DNA from: CAZHBA01 sp964530225
Lineage (GTDB): Bacteria; Pseudomonadota; Alphaproteobacteria; UBA6615
NCBI GenBank assembly: GCA_964530225.1
Contig: CAZHBA010000047.1
Coordinates: 1 to 12,567, forward strand
Direction of reading: 5' to 3'
Length of the DNA: 12,567 nt
Positions within the stretch are counted from its first letter, which is position 1. The number at the start of each line of letters is the position of its first letter. Position numbers and translations under genes: made by a program. Positions 1 through 6,632 of this stretch are shown here, piece after piece. The notes under the pieces were generated by a model. The model had not been told where the DNA came from. It saw only the letters and a list, made by a program, of their open reading frames with translations, and did not search any database.

Positions 1-80
1 AGGTCGAGCAGCTCGTTATCTCCGATAACAACTGTAATATGGGCATCGTTCGAACCCTTTTCGATCGTGGCAAGTTTCAT
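1..80 (-). CDS. 5' end of a probable fumarylacetoacetate hydrolase family protein (partial)
   Basis: Only the first 26 codons are inside the window; the gene runs off the left edge. The ATG is at 80-78 and is preceded by a strong GGGGGAGAG ribosome site about 4 bases away. The peptide starts MKLATIEKGSNDAHITVV, which resembles the usual N-terminus of bacterial FAA-hydrolase proteins (MKLAT, a short Gly/Asp-containing turn, then a hydrophobic strand). Such enzymes split or hydrate acylpyruvate-like intermediates of aromatic or sugar-acid catabolism. The catalytic domain is not visible, so the family call rests on the N-terminal resemblance alone. Confidence 0.5.
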   Translation of the reverse strand, partial: MKLATIEKGSNDAHITVVIGDNELLD

Positions 81-110
81 GATCTCTCCCCCAAAAGCGA
101 CTACTGATCT

Positions 111-139
111 ATTATGACCAAACAACGGGACCGCGTTAA
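111..139 (-). promoter_or_regulatory. Putative sigma-70-type promoter of the left-edge gene
   Basis: On the minus strand a -35 box TTAACG (139-134) is followed, after 17 bases, by a -10 box CATAAT (116-111). They match the consensus at 4/6 and 5/6 positions. Transcription would start near 104, giving a leader of roughly 25 bases that contains the GGGGGAGAG ribosome site and the ATG at 80. Spacing and position are both right, but no experimental evidence is available. Confidence 0.4.
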
Positions 140-225
140 GCGACACCGTTGGAATTAAGAGTGGAGCCACCACAATGTTAGACAGCTAAACCGACCCAGC
201 TGCAGGAACGCTCAAGCTCAATTTT

Positions 226-557
226 TTATCCCGCAGGACGTTTGAATCGACCGACTTGGATATAAGCCGCCGATGTCGATGCTCGATCACAATGGGATCG
301 ATACCTCAACCAAAGAAGAAGTCGATACCACCTATGCGATGGCGGTCGCGCAAAGCGAAAATTGAGGGATTAAGAAGGTGACCCGCCCGCTGGACCAGCA
401 CGGCACCTACTGCTTTTTCCTCTGCGGACCAGACGAAAACTGGTGGAAAATCCTAACCAATCCTGAGGGTGGTCACGCATGGATATTCGAGCGCGGTAAA
501 CAAATCGGGCGTGGTCACCTGGACAAGGATTTCGAGCGCCCGAAAGGCGCCAGCTGA
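226..557 (+). pseudogene. Degraded glyoxalase/VOC-family (vicinal oxygen chelate) gene
   Basis: From 273 to 557 one frame encodes a typical VOC C-terminal half: LDHNGIDTSTKEEVDTTYAM, a TGA stop at 363-365, then GIKKVTRPLDQHGTYCFFL, a segment with NWWKILTNPEGG, and an ERPKGAS end. The HGTY...D.NWWxILTNP pattern is characteristic of extradiol-dioxygenase/glyoxalase-like proteins. Just upstream, in another frame (about 226-273), lies RRTFESTDLDISRR, which resembles the first strand and helix of such proteins (TLES.DL..SRRFY). The two parts are joined out of frame, and about 25-30 expected residues between them are missing. An internal deletion plus a nonsense codon make this a remnant, not a working enzyme. 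The exact left limit is uncertain. Confidence 0.6.
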
Positions 558-575
558 ACTATGCAGATTGACCCA

Positions 576-1079
576 CTAGGCGAGCTTATACTTATCACGT
601 TTGACCCCGTCGAGGTTCTGCCCCTCCATGCGGATCAATCGCGTTTCGTCCTCGCGTGTAGGCGCATGCAAAGCACCAACCGGGTAGGCCACAGCCATGC
701 CGGGTTCCAGCATATAGGTCTTGCGCACGCTAACCTGGCCAGGTTCGCCGTCCGACGGTGGTGAGACCATGTCGTACTCGGCCATCTCGGTCTGGCCTGT
801 AGCCTGACCGTAGATCGCCCATGCTACCCCGTGGTCGTGCGGCGGCGCGCTGCTCGCCCCTTTGAAGACGTGCGCGAGGATGCAAAAGCCGAGCTCGCTA
901 TCTTCATATAAAACTGTGCGCTGCGAATCATTGTCCGGGCCTAGATGGGTGGCAATAAAATCGGCGTCCAACAATAGTGGCTCCAATTTCTTGCTAACCA
1001 CCTCGATACCTGACAGACCCGAATCCGATTTGAGGATGCGGTGGCACTCAGCCGCGAAACTTTCAAGCTTTTGGTCCAA
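576..1079 (-). CDS. Cupin (cysteine-dioxygenase-like double-stranded beta-helix) protein
   Basis: This 167-residue protein has a conserved cupin core: PPHDHGVAWAIYGQATG (residues 79-95) with the metal-ligand pair H81 and H83, and a second motif VGALHAP with H138. The pattern PPHDHG.WAIYGQ is that of small, predicted metal-dependent cupins related to cysteine dioxygenase; the substrate cannot be told from sequence. No signal peptide or membrane segment is seen, so it is probably cytoplasmic. Translation appears to start at a TTG (1079-1077). There is no in-frame ATG or GTG between it and the upstream in-frame stop, and an AAGAGA-like weak ribosome site lies a few bases before it. It stands alone, between a VOC remnant and a gene-free stretch. 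The product class is fairly sure; the function is not. Confidence 0.8.
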   Translation of the reverse strand: MDQKLESFAAECHRILKSDSGLSGIEVVSKKLEPLLLDADFIATHLGPDNDSQRTVLYEDSELGFCILAHVFKGASSAPPHDHGVAWAIYGQATGQTEMAEYDMVSPPSDGEPGQVSVRKTYMLEPGMAVAYPVGALHAPTREDETRLIRMEGQNLDGVKRDKYKLA

Positions 1080-1381
1080 GGTTCTCTTACTCAGGTAATT
1101 CCTGGGCTCCAGCGCCCCTATCGGATGTGATTTTTACACGACAACACGCCGATCGGAAACGCTGAAACAAATAACTACGTGCCCTGCTGCTGGGACCACA
1201 GCACGCATGCACTGGTACCAGAGGCCCCGAAAAGTCCCCTCTTGGATGAGGTAAAACCGTTCTATGCACCACCAGCAGGAAAACCCAAAAAAAATTATAT
1301 GTTACCCGCGGTATCCTTATACTTAAGCCTTTGTAAATATTCATATTACACAAGTTATTTCAACACCCACGGCGGGCCACT
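1080..1381. other. Gene-free stretch with an AT-rich core
   Basis: I see no supportable gene here. Open frames on both strands lack ribosome sites and family resemblance. The part from about 1285 to 1365 is clearly richer in A and T than its surroundings, with an A8 run near 1290 and several TATA/ATAT steps. It may hold promoter elements for either neighbour or be relic DNA linked to the RTX remnant that follows. No convincing -35/-10 pair or terminator hairpin was found. Confidence 0.4.
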
Positions 1382-1723
1382 AACGGTGCTGGCGGCGATG
1401 ACACTCTGACCGGCGGGCTGGGTGACGACACACCATCGGGCGGTGCCAGCGACGATACCTTTACCTTCACCAATACCGACTTCGACGATAACGCTTAGAC
1501 CAGCACGGTCGACGGCTTCGTCGGGGGCGGGGATTTAGACGTCATCGACCTAACGGGTGTCAGCCGGGACTGGACGCTGGAGGTCGATGGTGCCGGTGCA
1601 GGCGTGGAAGCCAACGCCAGCGATAAGCTATCGTTCTACAATGGCGATAATATGAGCAGCACCATCACCTTCGTCGATGGCTCCACTATCGAGTTCGAAA
1701 ATATCGAAAAGGTCGACTGGTAG
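1382..1723 (+). pseudogene. C-terminal remnant of an RTX (hemolysin-type calcium-binding repeat) protein
   Basis: The frame ending at TAG 1721-1723 reads NGAGGDDTLTGGLGDDTPSG and GASDDTFTF, i.e. successive GGxGxDxLx nonapeptides that form the calcium-binding beta-roll. The usual post-repeat segment follows, with GGGDLDVIDLTGV, and the end is STIEFENIEKVDW. A TAG codon at 1496-1498 interrupts the frame, directly after DFDDNA. No start codon, ribosome site or N-terminal passenger domain is found upstream. RTX proteins are exported by type I secretion using a C-terminal signal, so this would be the distal end of a formerly secreted protein. It is either truncated and decayed, or (less likely) carries a sequencing error at one codon. 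Confidence 0.7.
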
Positions 1724-1787
1724 TCGAAACCGCCGCTTATCTCCTTTACACTGCCTCCCAACGCACTGAAATGAGGGAGACCAAACC

Positions 1788-2075
1788 ATGCTGTTTACAA
1801 TGTTTTGCATCGACAAGCCGGGCGTGATGGAAACACGCAAGAAAGCCATGCCCGCGCATATCGAATACCTAGCCACCGAGCCGGTTAAAATTGTGATGTC
1901 AGGACCGCTGGTTGCCGACGATGGCGAGACTATTGTCGGTAGCCTTTATCTCTTCGAAGCCGAAGATCGGGCGGCAGCCGATGAGTTTCAACGCAACGAC
2001 CCGATCGTTCAGGCCGATATCTGGGAAACCGTCGAAGTCCGCGTCTTCAACAAGCGCATCGACAACCGGGATTAG
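1788..2075 (+). CDS. YciI-like (ferredoxin-like fold) protein
   Basis: This 95-residue protein has the layout of the YciI family: an N-terminal strand MLFTMFCIDK, a helix with R-x(5)-HIEYL containing H24, the SGPL turn (residues 38-41), a GSLYLFEAED strand, a helix AAADEF, and the NDPIVQADIWETVEVRVF end with the conserved Asp-Pro at 71-72. The family is small, dimeric and cytoplasmic. Members are usually of unknown function or linked to halogenated-aromatic and other catabolic gene sets; His and Asp are the presumed active-site residues. A good ribosome site, GAGGGAGA, lies about 8 bases before the ATG. The gene is monocistronic here and is followed by the palindromic repeat pair. Confidence 0.88.
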   Translation: MLFTMFCIDKPGVMETRKKAMPAHIEYLATEPVKIVMSGPLVADDGETIVGSLYLFEAEDRAAADEFQRNDPIVQADIWETVEVRVFNKRIDNRD

Positions 2076-2094
2076 ATTCGCACCCCAGACCCCA

Positions 2095-2137
2095 CCTCAT
2101 ACCTCGAGACGCTGCCTCGCAGTACCTCAGCATGAGG
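2095..2137 (-). repeat. Palindromic intergenic repeat, copy 1 (alphaproteobacterial REP-like)
   Basis: A 43-base unit bounded by CCTCAT and ATGAGG. Read on the minus strand it contains CCTCATGCTGAGG at one end and CGTCTCGAGGTATGAGG at the other, a layout I recall from dispersed repeats in alphaproteobacterial genomes. It can fold into a hairpin. It lies in inverted orientation to copy 2, one base away, between the converging yciI-like and dehydrogenase genes. Confidence 0.7.
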
Positions 2138-2138
2138 T

Positions 2139-2180
2139 CCTCATCCTGAGGAGGACCGGAGGCCCTCTCGAAGGGTGAGG
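2139..2180 (+). repeat. Palindromic intergenic repeat, copy 2 (alphaproteobacterial REP-like)
   Basis: A 42-base unit that begins CCTCATCCTGAGGAGG and ends CTCTCGAAGGGTGAGG, with self-complementary ends. It has the same organisation as copy 1 but the opposite orientation. It ends 11 bases before the stop codon of the leftward dehydrogenase gene. The two hairpins could act together as a transcription or mRNA-decay barrier for both converging genes; no U-tract typical of an intrinsic terminator is present. Confidence 0.75.
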
Positions 2181-2191
2181 GAAAGCGGCAC

Positions 2192-3073
2192 TTATTCGAT
2201 GCCGCCGGCGCGCGCTTGTTCGCGCGCCACAACGGCCCAGTCGCGCTCGCCATCGCCATGGGCGACAGCGCCGAGCAGCCGGTCGCGCAAGACATTGGCG
2301 CTGGGCAGCGGCATCGCCACCGCTTCCGCCGCGGCCAGTGCTAGGTTGCAGTCTTTTAGGCCCATCAGCGTCGTGAAGCCGACATCGTCATAGGCCTCCC
2401 TAACAATAATATCGCCGTAGATTTGGTAAGCCGGTGCGCCGAAAAGATCTTCGGTGAGTACCTGATGAAGCACCAGCGGCTCGACGCCATATTTGCGCAC
2501 CAGTGACATCCCCTCGCCCATCACCTCGATAGCGCAGCCGAGGACGAAGTTGCGGGCAATCTTGAGCGCCGCCGCAGCGTCGGGAGTTTCCCCAGCGGCG
2601 AAGATGCGCCGGCCCATCGCCTCGAGTAGCGGCTGTACTTTCGCCACCGCATCGGCCGGCCCCGCCGGTATGATACCCAGCTCGCCAGCCGCCGCACGGT
2701 CGGGACGTCCAAGCACCGGCGCGGCGACGAATATCTGGCTCGCTTTCGCGTGAGCCGCAGTGATCGTACGGGTCATATCGACACTATTGGTGCTCATGCC
2801 CAGATGGATCGTGCCCACCGGCAGTGCGGTAATAAGGCCCCCGTCGCCGAGCACGACGGCTTCGGTCGCCGCATCGTCGGTGATCATGGTGATCACGACC
2901 TCGCGGTCTTCGGTAACCTCAGCGATCGAGCCTGCGACCTCCGTACCGGCAGCAGCAAGGTCCGCTACCTTTTCAGGCGTGCGGTTATAGACCAAGAGAT
3001 CATGGCCAGCATCGAGCAAGCAGCCGGCCATGCCCCGACCCATGCGGCCCAGTCCAATAAACCCAACCTTCAT
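2192..3073 (-). CDS. NAD(P)-dependent beta-hydroxyacid dehydrogenase (3-hydroxyisobutyrate dehydrogenase-like)
   Basis: This 293-residue protein starts MKVGFIGLGRMGRGMA, the Rossmann dinucleotide-binding motif of the beta-hydroxyacid dehydrogenase family. The start at 3073 is chosen because AGGAAGG lies 7 bases upstream and the Rossmann motif begins at residue 4. The catalytic Lys is probably K171 in ALKIARNFVLG, with N175 in the usual position, and the C-terminal helical domain has GLKDCNLAL (K240, D241). Instead of the common substrate-loop motif DAPVSGG, it has AAPVLGRPDRAAAGEL (residues 118-132). That places it in the GRP subgroup, which reduces or oxidises varied 3-hydroxy acids, so the substrate is open. 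It is the last gene of the leftward operon, 19 bases after the E2 gene. A link to branched-chain or 3-hydroxy acid oxidation is plausible. Confidence 0.85.
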   Translation of the reverse strand: MKVGFIGLGRMGRGMAGCLLDAGHDLLVYNRTPEKVADLAAAGTEVAGSIAEVTEDREVVITMITDDAATEAVVLGDGGLITALPVGTIHLGMSTNSVDMTRTITAAHAKASQIFVAAPVLGRPDRAAAGELGIIPAGPADAVAKVQPLLEAMGRRIFAAGETPDAAAALKIARNFVLGCAIEVMGEGMSLVRKYGVEPLVLHQVLTEDLFGAPAYQIYGDIIVREAYDDVGFTTLMGLKDCNLALAAAEAVAMPLPSANVLRDRLLGAVAHGDGERDWAVVAREQARAGGIE

Positions 3074-3092
3074 ATTGTATCCTTCCTCTGGA

Positions 3093-4463
3093 CTAAGCCA
3101 GTTCGTTCCGCCAGTCCCGCTCCTGCAAGCACTCACGGACTTTCTTCAGGAAAGCCGCCGAGTATGCGCCGTCGATGGCGCGATGGTCAAACGATTGGGC
3201 TATGACCCCGACCGGGCGAATGGCGATGGCGTCGCTGCCGTCGATATTGATCGCTACCGGTTTCTTCGATACCCCGTCCATCGACATGATCGCCACCTGC
3301 GGCTGGTTGATCACCGGTGCGGTGATCATAGTGCCGAAGGTGCCCGAATTCGAGATGGTGTAGGTGCCGCCAGCGAATTCGTCAGGGCCGAGTTTCTTGT
3401 TGCGCGCCTTATCTGACAGCTCGCGGATTTTCTCCGCCAATTGGGTAACCGTTTTAGCGCCGGCGTTCTTGACCACGGGCACCATGAGGCCCTCGAAATT
3501 AAGGTCGACGGCGATGCCGAGATTGATCTGGTCAAACATCACCAGACTCTCGTCTTCGACACGGCCGTTGATACGCGGAAACTCGGTGAGCGCTTCGCAC
3601 GCCGCCTTGGCAATGAACGGCAGATAGGTGAGTGAAAAGCCGTGCTTCTGCTTCCAAGCTTCGCGTACCACCGACCGGGCGCGCTCGACGCTGTGGAAAT
3701 CAACTTCGACGGCCTGCAACACGTGCGGGCTGGTGGCCTTCGAGCGCACCATGTGTTCCGCGGTGAGTTTGCGTATGTTGTCGAACGGCACCACCGTACG
3801 GCCATCTTGGGAAGCCGCTGGCCTAGCGCCTACGCCCTCCAGATACGCCAGCACGTCATCGCGCTTAATGCGCCCGTCGCGCCCGGTGCTGGAAATCTGA
3901 TCAGGTGTTAGATTGTGTTCTGAAAGCAATCGCCGGACGACTGGCGATAACGGAGTGTCATCTGTATCGCGGTTGCCGATTTCGCTTTTGCCACCCTTGC
4001 CCTTCGATACTTGAGCCAGCACGTCTTGGCGGGTGATACGGCCATCACGACCGGTGCCAGTGATATCTTCCGGCATGAGATCGTGCTCGGACAGCAACTT
4101 GCGCACCGCCGGCGACAAGGGGATGCCGCGCATGTCGCGGGTACCGATCTGTCGTTTCGCGACGGCAGCCAATACAGAAGGTGCCGGTTCAGCAGCTGCC
4201 GGCGCAGGCGCCGACGATAGGGCTGTCGCCTTGCCATCGTTGATCACCGCCACCGTTACGCCGACGGCCACCGTCTCGCCTGCCCCAACCAGAATCTCCG
4301 ACAGTTCACCACTTACCGGTGCGGGGATCTCCATTTCGACCTTGTCGGTCGAGATGTCGAACAGGTCGTCGCCCTCCACTACCCAGTCACCGACCTTCTT
4401 ATGCCAGACCGAGACCGTGCCTTCTTCAACGGTCTCGCCGAGCTGGGGCATGATGATGTCCAT
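3093..4463 (-). CDS. Dihydrolipoamide acyltransferase, E2 of a 2-oxo acid dehydrogenase complex, with two tandem peripheral subunit-binding domains
   Basis: This 456-residue protein transfers acyl groups from E1 to CoA through a swinging lipoyl arm. It holds an N-terminal lipoyl domain (residues 1-75) with the lipoylated Lys K41 in STDKVEMEIPAP, an Ala/Pro linker, two peripheral subunit-binding domains (about 114-152 and 170-208), a second linker, and the catalytic acyltransferase domain (about 224-456) with H427 in SFDHRAIDGA. One binding domain is the family norm. Residues 106-152 and 162-208 agree at 30 of 47 positions, including linker residues IGxRD, so a 56-residue unit was duplicated in tandem. 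GAGGA lies 6-7 bases before the ATG. It sits 47 bases after E1 beta and 19 bases before the dehydrogenase gene. Whether the substrate is pyruvate, acetoin or a branched-chain oxo acid cannot be decided here. Confidence 0.92.
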   Translation of the reverse strand: MDIIMPQLGETVEEGTVSVWHKKVGDWVVEGDDLFDISTDKVEMEIPAPVSGELSEILVGAGETVAVGVTVAVINDGKATALSSAPAPAAAEPAPSVLAAVAKRQIGTRDMRGIPLSPAVRKLLSEHDLMPEDITGTGRDGRITRQDVLAQVSKGKGGKSEIGNRDTDDTPLSPVVRRLLSEHNLTPDQISSTGRDGRIKRDDVLAYLEGVGARPAASQDGRTVVPFDNIRKLTAEHMVRSKATSPHVLQAVEVDFHSVERARSVVREAWKQKHGFSLTYLPFIAKAACEALTEFPRINGRVEDESLVMFDQINLGIAVDLNFEGLMVPVVKNAGAKTVTQLAEKIRELSDKARNKKLGPDEFAGGTYTISNSGTFGTMITAPVINQPQVAIMSMDGVSKKPVAINIDGSDAIAIRPVGVIAQSFDHRAIDGAYSAAFLKKVRECLQERDWRNELA

Positions 4464-4510
4464 AGATAATCCTCAGCGCACGGCATACCCGCGCGTATCT
4501 GCGTCCAGGT

Positions 4511-5485
4511 TTAATCGATACCCTTGCGGACTTCTTCGTAGATACGGTCGGCCGAGGGGATCATCAAGTCTTCCAATTCATCGGCCGAGGCCAGCGGTAT
4601 GTGTGGCGTAGTGATGCGCAGGATCGGCCCATCGAGGTCGTAGAACATCTCTTCAGCGACGATCGATGAAATCTCGGCGCCCCAGCCACATAGCCGCGGA
4701 TTCTCTTCGACCGTGACCAGCCGTCCCGTCTTGGTAACCTCGCCGAGGATCGTCTGGGTGTCCAGCGGCACCAGCGAACGCACATCGACGACACTGGCCG
4801 AGACACCCTCACCCGCCAAACGCTCGGCCGCTTCCAGCGCCCGCGGCACCATCAGCGCTAAAGCAACGATGGTCACGTCGGTGCCCTCGCGCAGCACCTT
4901 AGCCTTGCCCAACTCTTCGACATGCTCACCGTCAGGCACTTCGCCCTTAGTGGCGTAGAGGGACTTTTGCTCGAAGAACAGCACTGGATTATCGTCGCGC
5001 ACCGCAGCGGCGAGCAGGCCCTTAACGTCGGCCGGGCTCGACGGCGCCACCACCTTGATACCGGGGATCGCCATGGCCCAGTTCTCCAGCGATTGCGAAT
5101 GCTGCGCACCGAAACGCGAGCCACCGCCATTGGCCGTGCGCACCACCAGCGGCACCGATACCTGGCCGCCGGTCATGTAGCGGGACTTAGCCATCTGATT
5201 GACGACGATATCCCAACACACAGCGAGAAAATCGGAGAACATAATCTCGGCGATTGGCCGCAAGCCCGTCATCGCCGCGCCCATGGCGGCACCGAGAATC
5301 GCCTGCTCGGAGATCGGCGTGTCGCGGACACGCACCGGGCCAAACTCGTCGAACAGACCGACTGTGGCTTTAAACACACCACCGGCGGCGCCGATATCCT
5401 CGCCCAAAAAAACTACGTTTTCGTCGCGCTTCATTTCCTGAGCGATGCCAGCGGCAACTGCTTCGCGATAGGTTAGTTCCGCCAT
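4511..5485 (-). CDS. 2-oxo acid dehydrogenase E1 component, beta subunit
   Basis: This 324-residue protein pairs with E1 alpha to form the thiamine-diphosphate-dependent decarboxylase (alpha2beta2) of the complex. It shows the family signatures: MAELTYREAVAAGI at the N-terminus, NVVFLGEDIG with E29, RVRDTPISEQAILGAAMGAA with E60 (which contacts the cofactor pyrimidine), FGAQHSQSLE with the active-site H129, GIKVVAPSSPADVKGLL, and the C-terminal transketolase-like domain with VTVEENPRLCGWGAEI. The length is normal for the family. The start at 5485 is chosen over one seven codons upstream because GGAGG lies 6 bases before it and homologues begin with this peptide. The gene overlaps the end of E1 alpha by 13 bases, implying translational coupling and equal subunit output. 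Confidence 0.93.
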   Translation of the reverse strand: MAELTYREAVAAGIAQEMKRDENVVFLGEDIGAAGGVFKATVGLFDEFGPVRVRDTPISEQAILGAAMGAAMTGLRPIAEIMFSDFLAVCWDIVVNQMAKSRYMTGGQVSVPLVVRTANGGGSRFGAQHSQSLENWAMAIPGIKVVAPSSPADVKGLLAAAVRDDNPVLFFEQKSLYATKGEVPDGEHVEELGKAKVLREGTDVTIVALALMVPRALEAAERLAGEGVSASVVDVRSLVPLDTQTILGEVTKTGRLVTVEENPRLCGWGAEISSIVAEEMFYDLDGPILRITTPHIPLASADELEDLMIPSADRIYEEVRKGID

Positions 5486-6504
5486 GCCGAGCCTCCATCT
5501 GCCCAAACTTCGGTTGCGATGACATCCGGCGACGGCGGCGACGACGCCTTCGCCGCCTCGGTTGCTTCGTCGACTCGCTTTAGGACGTCTTCTTCCATCG
5601 CCGCCACGTCGGTTTCGGCGATGCCGAAGTCGAGCAGGCGCTGGCGGTACATCGGGATTGGGTCGCGCTTAAGCCAGGCGTCGAGTTCACCGTCCGGCCG
5701 ATACGTGGCTGGATCGGCGCGCGAATGGCCACTGTGGCGATAGGTCTTGGCCTCGATCAAAGACGGACCATCACCAGCACGTGCCTTGGCGTAAGCAGTT
5801 TGCGCGACGCGGTAGACCTCGTCGGCATCGTTGCCGTCGACGATGATCGAGTCAAGACTATACGCCGACGCCCGATCGGCAGCCGGATTTTCGACCGCAG
5901 TAACAGTGCCGATTGGCGTATACTCCATGTAGAGGTTGTTCTCGCACACGAACACCACCGGCAGTTTCCACACCTGCGCCATGTTGAGCGCTTCATGGAA
6001 AGCGCCAATGTTCGTCGTACCGTCGCCAAAGAAGCACACCGCCACCTGATCTGTGCCGCGGTATTGCGCCGACCACGCCGCTCCAACGGCAATCGGCAGA
6101 TGGGCGCCGATGATCGCATACGATCCCATGGCACCGTGCTCGACGCTAGTCAGATGCATGGAACCACCCTTGCCGCCCAACAGGCCGCATTCGCGGCCCA
6201 TGAGTTCGCCGAGAACCCCGGTCATCGAGGCGCCACGCGCCAGTGTGTGGTTGTGTCCACGATAGGTGCAGAACGTGTAATCGTCGGGTTTCATGGCGCC
6301 GGCGAAACCTGACGCGATGGCTTCCTGACCCAAGCCCAGATGGCTGGTGCCCTTGATTAGGTTCTGAAAAAACAGATCGTTCGCCCGTTGCTCCACATGA
6401 CGGCACTCAAGCTGAAGCCGCCATAGTTCAATCCGCTTGGCTTCGCCGATATCATCGTTCGCCAGGTCAACCGCCGGAGATTTTTTTGCCGCTTTCTTCG
6501 CCAA
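5473..6504 (-). CDS. 2-oxo acid dehydrogenase E1 component, alpha subunit
   Basis: This 343-residue protein binds thiamine diphosphate through the classic motif GDGTTNIGAFHEALNMA running to the CENN pair (G160-N190; G160, D161, G162, N189 and N190 are present). Other signatures are SHLGLGQEA, YRGHNHTLARG (residues 81-91), GGKGGSMH (110-117), the SYAIIGAHLPIAVGAA strand-helix, and the mobile loop YRHSGHSRADPATYR (255-269), which in mammalian enzymes is phosphorylated. The motifs fit the pyruvate/acetoin/branched-chain group but do not fix the substrate. The start is a TTG (6504-6502) with GGGAGGA 5 bases before it; no nearby ATG fits. A Lys/Ala-rich N-terminal extension of about 20 residues precedes the fold. 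It is third from the divergent promoter region and lies 128 bases after the M24 gene. Confidence 0.93.
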   Translation of the reverse strand: MAKKAAKKSPAVDLANDDIGEAKRIELWRLQLECRHVEQRANDLFFQNLIKGTSHLGLGQEAIASGFAGAMKPDDYTFCTYRGHNHTLARGASMTGVLGELMGRECGLLGGKGGSMHLTSVEHGAMGSYAIIGAHLPIAVGAAWSAQYRGTDQVAVCFFGDGTTNIGAFHEALNMAQVWKLPVVFVCENNLYMEYTPIGTVTAVENPAADRASAYSLDSIIVDGNDADEVYRVAQTAYAKARAGDGPSLIEAKTYRHSGHSRADPATYRPDGELDAWLKRDPIPMYRQRLLDFGIAETDVAAMEEDVLKRVDEATEAAKASSPPSPDVIATEVWADGGSAWRN

Positions 6505-6632
6505 AGCGTCCTCCCTTATAACTCAGTTGTCGTTCCTGCCCGCCGAAATACTCCGGCAAACCCAGATTTTTATCATTCGCAGATGCCACAGTAGCAGTAT
6601 TGGTAGTCCGATCCGTACCCCAGTCGCTGTCG

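Noticed and set aside
363..365. TGA in the VOC frame as a selenocysteine or recoded codon
   Set aside because: The frame is also broken further upstream, the stop falls in a non-catalytic helix, and the RTX remnant nearby has its own TAG. Gene decay explains all of this more simply.
1087..1353. Minus-strand open frame of 88 codons upstream of the cupin gene
   Set aside because: It has no ribosome site, no family resemblance and atypical composition, and it overlaps the AT-rich gene-free stretch.
3843..4124. Duplicated binding-domain segment of E2 as an assembly duplication
   Set aside because: The two copies differ at about one third of residues and at many synonymous positions, so they are an old duplication and not a repeated read.
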